Shown here: positions 1 through 10,115 of the stretch, one piece after another | Numbering within the stretch: the stretch's first letter is position 1 | Layout of the letters: each line of letters starts with the position of its first letter | NCBI GenBank assembly: GCA_023091735.1 | Contig: JALKBU010000074.1 | Coordinates: 1 to 64,000, forward strand | Source of the DNA: Trichomonas tenax | Lineage: Eukaryota; Parabasalia; Trichomonadida; Trichomonadidae | Length of the DNA: 64,000 nt | Direction of reading: 5' to 3' | The notes under the pieces: generated by a model | What the model saw: the letters and a program-made list of their open reading frames with translations, nothing else | What the model was told of the DNA's origin: nothing | Database searches by the model: none | Program-made: the position numbers and the translations under genes

Positions 1-218
1 AATATTATATAATTATTGTTTTATATATTGTATAAATTTTTTATAATAAAAAAAAGAAAATAAAAAAATAATAAAAAATAATAGAAAAAAAAAAAAGATG
101 GGAGGAGGAGTTAATGTAATGAAAATAAGGTATAATTAAAAAAAAGAAGAGGTAATGTGTGGTGGAATTTGTTTTTTTGGAATAATTTTTTTTATAATTC
201 TTTCCAAAAAATAAAGAT

Positions 219-253
<35 letters not shown>

Positions 254-292
254 TTAATTATATAAAACACATTTTAAAAACAAAAAGAAATA
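1..292. other. AT-rich flank with a 33-nt T run
   Basis: No gene is visible. The stretch is A/T homopolymer-rich and contains a run of 33 T at 220-252. Read on the minus strand this is a poly(A) run about 40 bases beyond the stop codon of the subtilisin gene. Confidence 0.6.
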
Positions 293-3118
293 TTATATTG
301 AAACTTCTTGATCATCAATAATTGGCCTGGAATCAGAATCCTCTTGATTAAGAATGCTGATGAACTTAACAATGAAGAATATAATAAAACAAATAACGCC
401 AATTCCAACTGTTACTCCAATAATCAGTCTAAATGTGAAAGATGTCCACCAAATCGATTGTAGCGGATCTACATTGAAGTATATCTTTGCCTCCATAGCT
501 GATATCATGTACATGAGCAGATATACTGATGTTCCGTTTTGTATTTCAGGGAAATCTTCGTTATGAAGGACAATTGATCCTTTTCCGGAATTTTTGAAGC
601 AAATCAAATCTGAGCTGAAACCTTTGAACTTGTTGAACGAGAAGCATGCAGTAAGCATATCACTGTTCGATGTCGAAACGATATTTATCTTGAATGGATT
701 TTCTTCTGTAACATTATTAACAACAATCTTGTAAAAGTTATAATCTCGGGGACGTAATTTGAGGAATTTGTCATTACCATCGATTATTTCTGTGATTTCT
801 TCACTGCAGTCATAACCGAATTGGAGTGAATTGCATTTGAACTGATGTCCAATGCATTCATTCGTCAGTGACATATCAAAACTATTTCCGAGAACACCTG
901 AAACAACAATTGCAAAATTAATTGTTTGCGGCATCGCAAAATCGTTTGATTTAACGTAAGCAATGTATTCTCCTGTTGAAGCATCATCTATCAGCACTTT
1001 TTCATTTGTTGAGAACTTTTCTGGCTTTTGTGATGTGAGTTGATTACCAAGAATAATCTTTGAACTTGGAGTAATAATAATTAAGTCTAAATCAGCAAAT
1101 AATGGAATATAAGCGGCATCAGATTGTTCCTTAGGAAGAATTGGAGGATCTATATAAGACATAGTAATGCATAGTCTGCAAGATTTTTTGACAGTGAACT
1201 TAAATTTGATTTGCTGTGATTCGTTGATTTTAACATTATCTTTGAATAAAATATTTGTTGATGAATCGATTGGCAGTGTATTTGAAAGATGGGGCATTCC
1301 AAATCCATACTCATTGTTTGGTTCTTTGTCTTGTTTGTTCAGTGGATCGCATGAATTTATGATAATAGCTCGAGTCAAAGCAGATGAAGGATACGCGTTA
1401 AATTTCTCGATCATGTATTGATGTATGAGAGCTGCCAATCCTGAAACAGACGGTGCTGCCATGCTCGTTCCTGAGTTTCTCATTATCTCTGTGGAACTGC
1501 AATCACCAGGATTTAACCTGTTTGGTTTTCCAGCTCTTGAAGAATAAATTTCACTTCCTGGGGCAACAACGTCTGGTTTAAGAATATTTTCGTTTGTTGG
1601 ACCTCTTGAACTTAATCCGAAAACTTTAGCTGTTCGAGAGTCTATGTTTTGGAATGTAATTGTTCCCAATGCACCAGTTTTGATCTTATTCAAATCAAAA
1701 CAGACGAAGAATGGAATTGTGCTTTTTGTCGATTTACATTGACTTGAAGCAATAATTGCAGCAATTCCTTTACCCGGTACTTGATTAATAACATCGCAGA
1801 TGTTTTGATCTTTAACTAGAACTATGTCATGGTTGTAATTCTGATTCTCCTGATATGTTTTGATTTCTCTATTGATGACATAATTTGACTTTTCCTGACG
1901 TGTTGATCCCCAATAACTCGCTGCCCAATTTTCTTTCAGTGTATAAGTATTTCCATCAGAAATAAGAACGATTCTATGTTGCGATTCGATTGTTGCTATG
2001 CTTGGTGAATACGCGCTTCCAACAGTCAAAACATTTTTAGAATCTCCAGCTGTATTTATAGTCAAATATCTTCCCTTATTTCCGGCTGCAAAGACCCATG
2101 TAATGTTTGGATAATTCATTGCTTCGATATCATGCATTAATCTGACTCCCTCAGGATCAGGCAAGAAACCCCAGCTATTCGATGAAATCCTTGAATTCAT
2201 TTCAAGCATTCTTTCACTTGTCAATGTTAAATCATAATCTCCGCTGACATCACCGTTATATTTATAAATGCCAATATCAGTCATATATATCTTTGCGTCA
2301 GGCGCAATACCATTGTAGAGTGACATTCCGCTATTCTCTATTCTAGCTTTGCCAGCAGCTATTCCAGAAACATGAGTTCCGTGTCCACCTTCGTGATCCA
2401 ATATATCAACCCATGGATCGATTCTTACTATCTTTCTATGCCTTAAGTCTGTTGTGTTGACTGGAACATCGTGATCTGGATCATAAAACATGCAGTGAGT
2501 TGAGTCTACACCTGAATCAACAATATTTATGATTTGATCTTTTCCTGTGATATTTATTTCGGAATATTTTCTAAAACCATATGAAAATTTCTCATATTTT
2601 GTACCTGTTTGGATATAATTTCCTGTATAGCGATTCATTGGAACGCGTTTTGGATATGATTTTATTGAAAATATTCCTTTGTCATTTAGCAGATTGGCAA
2701 TGTCTTTTATATCGCTTACACTATAATAGTCCTGTCCTATTCGTTGATATTTGATTTCATATTCTGGATTCCAATCTTTTGTAGCTTGAATTAACAATTT
2801 TCCTTTTGTATTTGTTATGGATGAGTCTGTTATTAAGTGTAATGGATATATTTTGAATTTTTCATTTGATTTAAAATAATCTAGACTTTTTCCATCGAGA
2901 AAGGCCTTAAACCAGCCGGAATCTATCATAGTTGTAGGTGAAAAATCGATGCCATAGTCATTTTTGATGTTTTGAATATCCAAAGTGGTTAAATTAATCA
3001 ATAATTGTATCAAAAACCAACTATTTGGTATATATTCTGAATTTCCAGTTCTAGAAGTTTCCGAAAAAGTTGTTCCTCCGAATCGCAGTGAACTTCGACC
3101 AGTTTTCACTGCCGCCAT
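293..3118 (-). CDS. Subtilisin-like serine protease (S8) with C-terminal membrane anchor
   Basis: A 941-residue S8-family peptidase. The catalytic triad is visible: Asp201 in IVDSGVDSTH, His246 in GGHGTHVSG and Ser552 in SGTSMAAPSVSG. The oxyanion Asn347 lies in AAGN. A long insert with a possible PA-like region lies between the His and Ser blocks, and a beta-rich domain follows the catalytic core. A hydrophobic helix at about 896-917 and an acidic 24-residue tail suggest a type I surface protease. Only a weak hydrophobic patch is seen near residues 33-44, so the signal peptide is unclear. Trichomonads carry families of such subtilisins, and some act in surface-protein processing. The ATG follows an AAAGTGACA motif. 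A poly(A) run lies just past the 3' end. Confidence 0.93.
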   Translation of the reverse strand: MAAVKTGRSSLRFGGTTFSETSRTGNSEYIPNSWFLIQLLINLTTLDIQNIKNDYGIDFSPTTMIDSGWFKAFLDGKSLDYFKSNEKFKIYPLHLITDSSITNTKGKLLIQATKDWNPEYEIKYQRIGQDYYSVSDIKDIANLLNDKGIFSIKSYPKRVPMNRYTGNYIQTGTKYEKFSYGFRKYSEINITGKDQIINIVDSGVDSTHCMFYDPDHDVPVNTTDLRHRKIVRIDPWVDILDHEGGHGTHVSGIAAGKARIENSGMSLYNGIAPDAKIYMTDIGIYKYNGDVSGDYDLTLTSERMLEMNSRISSNSWGFLPDPEGVRLMHDIEAMNYPNITWVFAAGNKGRYLTINTAGDSKNVLTVGSAYSPSIATIESQHRIVLISDGNTYTLKENWAASYWGSTRQEKSNYVINREIKTYQENQNYNHDIVLVKDQNICDVINQVPGKGIAAIIASSQCKSTKSTIPFFVCFDLNKIKTGALGTITFQNIDSRTAKVFGLSSRGPTNENILKPDVVAPGSEIYSSRAGKPNRLNPGDCSSTEIMRNSGTSMAAPSVSGLAALIHQYMIEKFNAYPSSALTRAIIINSCDPLNKQDKEPNNEYGFGMPHLSNTLPIDSSTNILFKDNVKINESQQIKFKFTVKKSCRLCITMSYIDPPILPKEQSDAAYIPLFADLDLIIITPSSKIILGNQLTSQKPEKFSTNEKVLIDDASTGEYIAYVKSNDFAMPQTINFAIVVSGVLGNSFDMSLTNECIGHQFKCNSLQFGYDCSEEITEIIDGNDKFLKLRPRDYNFYKIVVNNVTEENPFKINIVSTSNSDMLTACFSFNKFKGFSSDLICFKNSGKGSIVLHNEDFPEIQNGTSVYLLMYMISAMEAKIYFNVDPLQSIWWTSFTFRLIIGVTVGIGVICFIIFFIVKFISILNQEDSDSRPIIDDQEVSI

Positions 3119-3336
3119 AATATTAATGTCACTTTTTTCAATAAGAGCAACTTAACATTACTTAAAACAGATTCTTCAAAACAATAAACAAAGAAAGAAA
3201 GAAACTTTTTTCGAAATATCTTCAGATAATAAAATTAACGAGAATTTGATCAAATATTAGAGATGCTTTAACACATCTCGCGTATAATGATTAATCTGTT
3301 TTATTTATAACAACTATAACCGGAAAAATTATATTT

Positions 3337-4068
3337 CTATTTCTTAGAAGCGAGTCTTTGCTGCAATCTCTTCTTTTCTGCTTCTTGTTGATTCAATCTT
3401 CTAGTCACTGATTCGTTCATTGAGCGCACACGAATTTGTGGTTTTACAGGAGATTCTTTGTTGTCATTTTCGTGTACAATAACAGCGTTTTTGATTGCTG
3501 GGAACTGATCCTTCGTTGGTGGAGGGAATGTAACATTCCAGCCATTTCGTATAAGGATATGTGTTTCTTTCAAGTAAGCACCAGCGAGTTTGCGATCAGA
3601 AGTATTGATTCTCTCTCCATTGATGAGTCTGAGACTGTCTCCAGCTAAGATAATGAGGGCAACCTTGTAATATCGGTTTTGTGTGATTGGATTATTCAGT
3701 AAATTGATGGATTTGAGCTGCGGGAGTTGAGGAAAACCGGTGAAATTCTCGATCTGATTATCTGAAAGATCAATTGTCTCCAAATTTTGAAGATTACCGA
3801 GACCTTTGAAATTTTTGATTTGATTGTTTTGAACGTAAAGAGTTTTAGTTGTTGGTTCGATTTCTACACCCTCGAATGTTTTCAAATTCTTATTTGAAAG
3901 TATAACATTGTCATTGAAAATAATTCCGGAAACAGATTCGCGTGGTGCTTGAGACTTTTGAGTGCGAGAAGAAGCGTAAGGAGACGGGCGGCGTGGCGGC
4001 GGCCTGATTAGTGAAGCGCGTACTGAAGGTGTACGTGAAAATTTGTTCTTAACGGAAGACGCCCTCAT
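3337..4068 (-). CDS. SDS22-like leucine-rich-repeat protein
   Basis: 243 residues from the ATG; the frame also opens upstream with a TTG, which I rejected. The first 45 residues are basic and rich in Ser, Pro and Arg. Residues about 50-150 carry short LRRs of the SDS22/U2A' type (LYVQNNQIKNFKGLG, TIDLSDNQIENF), then an LRR cap (NNPITQNRYYKVALI). The tail is charged and probably helical. Proteins of this shape are often ciliary or centrosomal scaffolds, but nothing here fixes the role. The leader contains TTGTCAATTTTATTC directly before the ATG, which resembles the trichomonad Inr. It shares a 377-base divergent intergenic region with the BTB/discoidin gene. Confidence 0.8.
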   Translation of the reverse strand: MRASSVKNKFSRTPSVRASLIRPPPRRPSPYASSRTQKSQAPRESVSGIIFNDNVILSNKNLKTFEGVEIEPTTKTLYVQNNQIKNFKGLGNLQNLETIDLSDNQIENFTGFPQLPQLKSINLLNNPITQNRYYKVALIILAGDSLRLINGERINTSDRKLAGAYLKETHILIRNGWNVTFPPPTKDQFPAIKNAVIVHENDNKESPVKPQIRVRSMNESVTRRLNQQEAEKKRLQQRLASKK

Positions 4069-4445
4069 GAATAAAATTGACAACCATCTGTTTACATGGT
4101 ATTTTGAATATTTTACGTGACATATATTTCGTTACATGGCATATTCAATCATCTGAAATTCACAATAACGATTTTTTTACACTCCAAAAATCGAACTTTA
4201 CGTGTCAGAATGTTTTCAAACAGATATTTTACTTGTCGATATTTAAAATTACATGACATATTTTCTAATTTTAGAAAAATAACCCTAAAAATCAAATTTA
4301 ACGGCCAAAAATTAGTTTTCTGAAATCCATTTTGGAAGCTTATTCATAATTTTCATAATAACATGATTTTTGACATGTAAAATCAGAAGTATTATTTTAC
4401 GTGTCGGAAATTTGTGTTACTTGACAAAAATTGTAAAACGCTCAA
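4069..4445. promoter_or_regulatory. Divergent promoter region with a cluster of TTACRTGNCA motifs
   Basis: Between the divergent LRR and BTB/discoidin genes there are about eight close variants of one 10-mer: TTACGTGACA, TTACATGGCA, TTACGTGTCA, TTACTTGTCG, TTACATGACA, TGACATGTAA (inverted), TTACGTGTCG and TTACTTGACA. The last lies about 25 bases before the BTB gene ATG. Similar words occur before other genes in the window. A regulatory role is inferred from position and repetition only. Confidence 0.5.
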
Positions 4446-6155
4446 ATGTCGCAAACAATTGTTGATCTAAAAGTTGGTGAATCTAAAGCGACAACGACAT
4501 TAGAGCATTTGGTAACAGTTTCTAAGGCTATTGCAGAAAAGTATTCACGTAGAATTAAGCAAATTACACTCGAATCGAAGTTTCCAGAAGATATAAATTC
4601 CCAATTTGTTGGATATGTCACAGGTTCAACACCAACGTTCCAAACTTCAACGATCATTGACGTCGTTTCATTATTCATGCGCTACGATTGCCAAAAACTT
4701 TTAAACTCTGCAATCGAATTCATTCGTGAAAACGTCCCTGTTGAACGAATTCTCGATCAATACGTCTCGCTTACTAATGCTGGTCAATCATTGTGGCTAT
4801 ATGAACAAATCATACTTGAACTGATTTTAATACCTCAAACAATCCTTTTTGAGGACTCATTCCTGAAATTACCTGTTCGATACATTGAGGCTCTCTTCTC
4901 TATACAAAGTGAAAACGCTGTTTCTCATTCACTCTTATTTGCTTTTCTTTTGTTCCAATTACAGCTGAAAAGGACAGACGCAGAGCCTCTTTTGAGATTC
5001 CTTTCATACGACAAACTGACAATTCCACAATTGATGGATCTCAAAGAGCAGCTTTTATTTTCAGGATTAGATTCATGCGCATATCTCGTTATCCAGATGA
5101 CAAAGATTCGAAATTCACAACGCACGCAGTTAACATTTAGAAGTAAGTTCGACTCTATGTTCCAGAGCGCTCTCTCCTTCAGCATGCAGTACAAACAAGG
5201 CCATGAATTCGATGGCATTCTCAGCATTCTTACGAAGAGTTTCAAGAGCAATCTCGTTGAGAATGGAATGATTTCAATATCTGCAAGTTCCAACGACCCA
5301 ATCAGCATCATAGGAAACCCACAGAAGAAGTATATTTGGATGTCTGGACATGAGTTAAATCCATTCTACGGTGTTTCTCTTGAGAGCGAAATCACATTCA
5401 ACAAATATAAGATTGATGGATTAGAAGAATATCTTCCAAAAACGTATGCACTTCAGATTTCCAATGATGGAATGAACTGGAAAGATATTGTATATGTAAA
5501 GAAGGAAAGCAACATTGAGCAAATCGCTAATGCTATGGGTTCCATGGCTGATGCTGTTAAACCTGCACAGCAAAAATTAATCAAGAGCATAGGATCTAAA
5601 TTCACTTCGAAGCATATCCGCATTATAAACTATGGAAAGAATGACCATGGATCGTCAAAGATCTCTTTAACATCATTTGAATTATTCAACGATAACCAGC
5701 CATTGCTTGGCCCTATTGTTGAAAGAACGCCAGAAAAAGTTGGTGTAGTTTCATCATCATTCTGTTTCGCGTCTGTTTTGAATCACCTCAAACCAGACTT
5801 TTGGGCATCTTTAAATATCCCAAGAAGCTTCATCCAGATGCGCTTTAATGACTTCTCTATCGCTGTCACTGGATACAGCCTTCAAACATATGATTTAGAC
5901 AAGAATCTGAATCATCTTAGATATTGGTCAATTCATGGATCTCTCGATGGCGAAAAATGGATCGAATTAGATAGAAGAGAGCCAAACGATGACCTCAATG
6001 GGCCACTTCTATTCAGGCACTACGAATGCAAGATCATTCGTCCATGCAGATACTTCAGACTCACTCAAGAAGGAGAAAACCATAATCAAAACAACAAATT
6101 AACGATATCATCTATCGAACTGTTCGGATTCTTAATACCTGACATCAAGTATTAA
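4446..6155 (+). CDS. BTB-like protein with two F5/8 type C (discoidin) domains
   Basis: 569 residues. The first 100 match the core of a BTB/POZ fold, with an intracellular-looking N-terminus and no signal peptide. A helical BACK-like region follows to about residue 230. Two discoidin (F5/8 type C) beta-sandwiches come next, at about 270-400 and 425-565. Typical features are the ISNDGMNW and IHGSLDGEKWIELDRRE strands and the closing FRLTQ...SSIELFGF. BTB domains dimerise and can recruit cullin-3, and discoidin domains bind glycans or proteins. The combination is a known expanded architecture in trichomonads; its substrate is unknown. A 114-base piece of this gene (5217-5330) is duplicated downstream at 6390-6503. 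Confidence 0.8.
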   Translation: MSQTIVDLKVGESKATTTLEHLVTVSKAIAEKYSRRIKQITLESKFPEDINSQFVGYVTGSTPTFQTSTIIDVVSLFMRYDCQKLLNSAIEFIRENVPVERILDQYVSLTNAGQSLWLYEQIILELILIPQTILFEDSFLKLPVRYIEALFSIQSENAVSHSLLFAFLLFQLQLKRTDAEPLLRFLSYDKLTIPQLMDLKEQLLFSGLDSCAYLVIQMTKIRNSQRTQLTFRSKFDSMFQSALSFSMQYKQGHEFDGILSILTKSFKSNLVENGMISISASSNDPISIIGNPQKKYIWMSGHELNPFYGVSLESEITFNKYKIDGLEEYLPKTYALQISNDGMNWKDIVYVKKESNIEQIANAMGSMADAVKPAQQKLIKSIGSKFTSKHIRIINYGKNDHGSSKISLTSFELFNDNQPLLGPIVERTPEKVGVVSSSFCFASVLNHLKPDFWASLNIPRSFIQMRFNDFSIAVTGYSLQTYDLDKNLNHLRYWSIHGSLDGEKWIELDRREPNDDLNGPLLFRHYECKIIRPCRYFRLTQEGENHNQNNKLTISSIELFGFLIPDIKY

Positions 6156-6389
6156 TTTATTTTTCTTTGTTTCATATGTAAATTATATTTGTTTTTTAAT
6201 AGACACAACTCACTATATTCACTGGTGAACTAGCTTCAGATATACTATAGATTTGTACCATTAAAACAATGAGTTTTATATATTTCTATTTGGCAAATAT
6301 AGATCAACTCTTATGGCATTGTATTCAAAGCTCTATACTTGATTGCTCACGAATTAATTAATTCTATATTTTCTGGCATGAAAAGATTA

Positions 6390-6503
6390 ATTCTCAGCAT
6401 GCTTACGAAGAGTTTCAAGAGCAATCTCGTTGAGAATGGAATGATTTCAATATCTGCAAGTTCCAACGACCCAATCAGCATCATAGGAAACCCACAGAAG
6501 AAG
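6390..6503 (+). repeat. Copied fragment of the upstream discoidin gene
   Basis: This segment matches 5217-5330 with one mismatch in 114 bases (T at 5228, G at 6401), at an offset of 1173. It lies inside an open frame (6339-6692) whose other parts do not resemble the parent gene, so a functional product is unlikely. The near-perfect identity implies a recent duplication. Confidence 0.85.
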
Positions 6504-6785
6504 ATTTGTCAACTTTTCACATTTTTAAATGGATTAAAATGCAAATTAACTCTTTTGAGTGTGCTTTCAACATCTAATCAACAAAGAAGGACAAAGAAAG
6601 TGATAATCCAAAATATTAATTATCTTATGACGTGCTTCTTGTCCATCTCATCCAGCACATCGATAGGTAGAGCAAATGATAACATACATTGATGGATTGT
6701 TGAGGAGTCTTGGATAAATTCTGATATTTGACACTTTACATATGACTAAACCACTTTACAAAATACGTTGGTTAGTTAGGAGGGT

Positions 6786-7072
6786 GAACGTACGCCTATA
6801 CGTCAACTTGGAAAATATATAGCTTGTTTTAATAGTGATTCACAATTCCATCGTGAGGAGAAACATGAAGTATCAACAATTATATAGAAAAGATTTCAAT
6901 ATTAGGAAATCTTAATTCTTTTGGTAATAAAGCAATTAATCTATATTCAACTCAAAATAGGGAAGCTTTTGGATAGATCAAGTTCGAAATTCATTCATTC
7001 TTTGGGTCTAAAGACACGATTTTCCTTCTTCAAAAATATCCGATTCTGAGGTTTACGTATGGGCGTACATTC
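6786..7072. mobile_element. Small TIR-bounded repeat (MITE-like)
   Basis: The 22 bases at 6786-6807 (GAACGTACGCCTATACGTC...) and the reverse complement of 7051-7072 (GAATGTACGCCCATACGTA...) match at 19 positions. They bound 287 bases of non-coding AT-rich DNA. No target-site duplication is evident, and the right end lies only 46 bases before the kinase start codon. A non-autonomous DNA transposon is the simplest reading, but with a single copy in view this stays tentative. Confidence 0.45.
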
Positions 7073-7117
7073 ATACTTGTGTTTTTAATTATTTAGAAAA
7101 ATTGTGGCTGTGTTGAA

Positions 7118-8278
7118 ATGGGAGGTTGTACGAGTAAGAGCAGCGTAAAAGTGCAACCATCCCTTAGCGAGGAGGACAGTGCGGCGGAAGGACACAGCGA
7201 CAGTTTACTGCCTATGGACGAAATCAATGAAGCTGCAGATGAATTTGTATTTTTAGTCTCGAATGAAGACGATGACGATAAACCAGAGATTCCATTCAAC
7301 AATCTGACTCCTGGGCAACTCATTCGCTTCATTATTTCAAACGCGAAAAAGCCAATTCTTCAAGGATCTTCAAATGAGGAAGAAAAGGAAGAAATGAAAC
7401 AAACAAAAGACGAATACTCGATAGGATACAAGTATATTAGACATATCGGCCAAGGAGCATCATCAGAAGTCGTCGAGATGGAGAAAGATGGAATTCGTTA
7501 CGCTGTAAAGGTTTGCAATAAAATTAAATCAAAACTTAACTTCCTCAACTATGATACACACGAGCCGAAAGAAGAAGCAGCGATTTTAAGGAACTTTAAC
7601 AGTCCATTTGTTATTAAAGTTTATGATATCATCGAAACTTTAGCCAACGTAATGATTGTTATGGAACTTCTTCCAGGTAGCACTATATATCAGCTCTCGG
7701 ACACAGCATTAATGCAGAAAGCATTTGGTCAGTCCTTAATCGCTCTTGAATATGTTCATTCTCGTTTAATCGCACACCGCGATATCAAGCCCGACAATAT
7801 ACTCATGGACAAACAGGGAAATGTTAGACTTTGCGACTTTGGTGTTTCAGATTATGTTGAAGATCCGAGCGAACTTCATTCTTATGTTCAGAAAGGAACT
7901 GCGTCATATTCTGCACCAGAAGTATTCACATCTGAGCCCTACGATATTTTTCTCGCTGATATATGGTCCCTTGGAGTAACTTTTTATCATGTTGCGTTTA
8001 AGAAGCTTCCTTTCACAGGCAAGAATGTATTTAACTTGCAGATTAATATAGCGACAAAGCCTCTCGAGTTTCCTGAAGGCGCTGATGAAAATCTCAAGAA
8101 ATTGATATCTGGAATGCTTGAAAAAGAACCAAGCAAGCGTTCAACGTTTAAACAGATTTGGAAGAACCCATGGCTCGAGGGTGTCAAGAAGGAGGCTATG
8201 TTAGTTTCAAAGAGGCCACCTGTGGAATCAATTAATGCTAATCAAGCGATTAGTCATGCAACAGATATTGAAACTTAA
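7118..8278 (+). CDS. Ser/Thr protein kinase with N-terminal acylation signal (CaMKK/LKB1-like)
   Basis: 386 residues. The N-terminus MGGCTSKSS fits N-myristoylation at Gly2, with Cys4 as a possible palmitoylation site, so the kinase is probably tethered to a membrane. An acidic linker precedes the kinase domain at about 103-352. Visible landmarks are the glycine loop GQGASSEV (111-118), the VAIK-type Lys131 (YAVKVC), HRDIKPDN (220-227), DFG (240-242) and APE (266-268), so it should be active. The HRDIKPDNIL, DFGVSD and GTASYSAPE blocks resemble the CAMKK/LKB1 branch, the upstream activators of AMPK-like kinases. The exact family is inferred. The start is the first ATG and gives the acylation signal. 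Confidence 0.88.
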   Translation: MGGCTSKSSVKVQPSLSEEDSAAEGHSDSLLPMDEINEAADEFVFLVSNEDDDDKPEIPFNNLTPGQLIRFIISNAKKPILQGSSNEEEKEEMKQTKDEYSIGYKYIRHIGQGASSEVVEMEKDGIRYAVKVCNKIKSKLNFLNYDTHEPKEEAAILRNFNSPFVIKVYDIIETLANVMIVMELLPGSTIYQLSDTALMQKAFGQSLIALEYVHSRLIAHRDIKPDNILMDKQGNVRLCDFGVSDYVEDPSELHSYVQKGTASYSAPEVFTSEPYDIFLADIWSLGVTFYHVAFKKLPFTGKNVFNLQINIATKPLEFPEGADENLKKLISGMLEKEPSKRSTFKQIWKNPWLEGVKKEAMLVSKRPPVESINANQAISHATDIET

Positions 8279-8558
8279 TTTTTGTTTTTGTATATATAAT
8301 AGATGTTTGTAGCATTTAAAATTTATTATGTTATTTCTCAAATTAATCATTTTTTCTTAATTTTTATCAAATTTAATTTGAAAAATATGAAATTATAAAG
8401 CATAATAGATTCATTTCAGAAAATCTTTCGCTAGATTGTTTGATGGATGATTAGAATTTGTTTTAAAGAAGAGAAATAATTCAACATAAAAGATGATTTA
8501 GTATTTATCTGAAAATACAGGTAAATTTAAGTCATATTGAAAGTATTTTATTTATTAT

Positions 8559-9191
8559 TTAGTTCTGATCTGGTTGAACGTAACCAATGTTAGAATCAGC
8601 CTTAGAGCCAAGGTAAACTCCGAAAGCAGCGCCAACTAAGATAGCACAGAAGAGGGTTCCGAGTGATCTAATGCAAACATACGAAACCATCTCTAATTCA
8701 GTTACATCTGGAATATTACTCATTAAGAATGCCTGTAAGATCTGAATGATGATGTTGAGAACTAAGTATATTAACTGTTCCTTGAACTCATCCAAACCAT
8801 TGTCTTCGATGACTTTCTTCATGAATTTCTCTGTATAGACTGTCCACGGAACGGATGCGTTGGCGGAAATGCCGAGAGAAATAGCAATGACGATGAAGAA
8901 GCGAGATGTTGATGTGTAATCTGTGAAATAATGAGAATGAATAGAGAAGTTTGTGATTGCAGAAATCAAAGATGCCGTTGCAACGAAATAGTATAGGACG
9001 GACATCTTGACTGATTCAGCTTTCTTCAAACCGACGAACATATAATATCCACTTGCTGCAAGTTCGAATATTCCAAATAAAACTGAAATAACGACGTTAG
9101 AAACGATGCCGCACATCGAGTAGACGACGACAAATGTCGTAAGAGCGAAAAATCCCGCCATCAAAAGGCCATTTTTCAAAAGCTGGTTCAT
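8559..9191 (-). CDS. Six-helix membrane protein, unrecognised
   Basis: 210 residues with six likely membrane helices at about 7-28, 32-54, 63-84, 97-117, 138-157 and 171-194. A charged loop (EKFMKKVIEDNGLDEFKEQ) separates helices four and five, and the C-terminus is short and polar. I do not recognise the family and see no transporter signature. The codon pattern and clean frame support a real gene. The leader on the minus strand carries TATCGTTTTTTG, similar to a Myb-type recognition element. A second multipass protein of about the same size lies at 41764-42381; I see no clear sequence match between the two. Confidence 0.7.
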   Translation of the reverse strand: MNQLLKNGLLMAGFFALTTFVVVYSMCGIVSNVVISVLFGIFELAASGYYMFVGLKKAESVKMSVLYYFVATASLISAITNFSIHSHYFTDYTSTSRFFIVIAISLGISANASVPWTVYTEKFMKKVIEDNGLDEFKEQLIYLVLNIIIQILQAFLMSNIPDVTELEMVSYVCIRSLGTLFCAILVGAAFGVYLGSKADSNIGYVQPDQN

Positions 9192-10115
9192 CGCTTTAAA
9201 ATTTTTACAAAAAACGATAGAAATTTTAGAACTTGTTTTTATTGCAGTAATCTATACCGGATGATATATTCTATCGTTTCATCACAAGAAAAACTGATGA
9301 TGGCGTTTTATTTTCTCGAGGAAAAAGAAATGTATCAACTCTGGGGGTCAGAACCAGATCAAATATGTATGGGCAAATATAACTCTTATGTGATGCCATA
9401 CATAGTTGTAGTGTTAAACATATATAATATCGTTTCATATTTTTCATTAACAATTTGATATCAGCTTATTATTGAGTAAATAGAAATATTTATTATAAAT
9501 ATATCACATACCAACAGTATAGTAACATATTACAAATAATACAAGCTCCTAATTGAATAATTGTTCAGTATCTTAATTTATAAATACACGAAATCATTGC
9601 GGAGACGACAATATACATAGATGCATGCACATATTACATGTTTTTAAAGTGATACACCAACTTATACTCATAGCCTCCCAATGAATTTGCTGAAATTATT
9701 GATTAATAAAAATAAAGTATTCAAAAAAACGATGGAAAAATAATTCGCATCATATATACTATTTTATTAATGTAAACGGTGTCAAATAAATTGTGAAGAA
9801 ACGTGACTTTTAACCTTATCTACTTTTTAAATATGGTTTATTATAACATTTACATAATGATAATGATAATTTTGCCAATTTTGGTCACTAAAAACCAAAT
9901 TTGAGAGTTAAAACACTTCTGAGGGGAAAAAATTAAATTTTTTAAAAAAATTAAAAAAGTGTCAATATATATAAAAGTGACAATGATATAATATATTCAA
10001 AATAAGACATTATTTAAAATTTCCGATTTTAAAAATGACGAAAAATGACTTTAAAAATAGTCACGTTTTATTAGAAAGAAAAGTGTTACATTGTTATTTT
10101 TGAAAAGTGACAATT
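9192..10115. other. Intergenic region without recognisable gene
   Basis: 924 bases of AT-rich DNA. Short frames at 9261-9458 (plus) and 9271-9453 (minus) overlap each other and match nothing. GTGACA or GTGTCAA words recur from about 9960 to 10112, close to the zinc-finger gene start. Confidence 0.5.
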
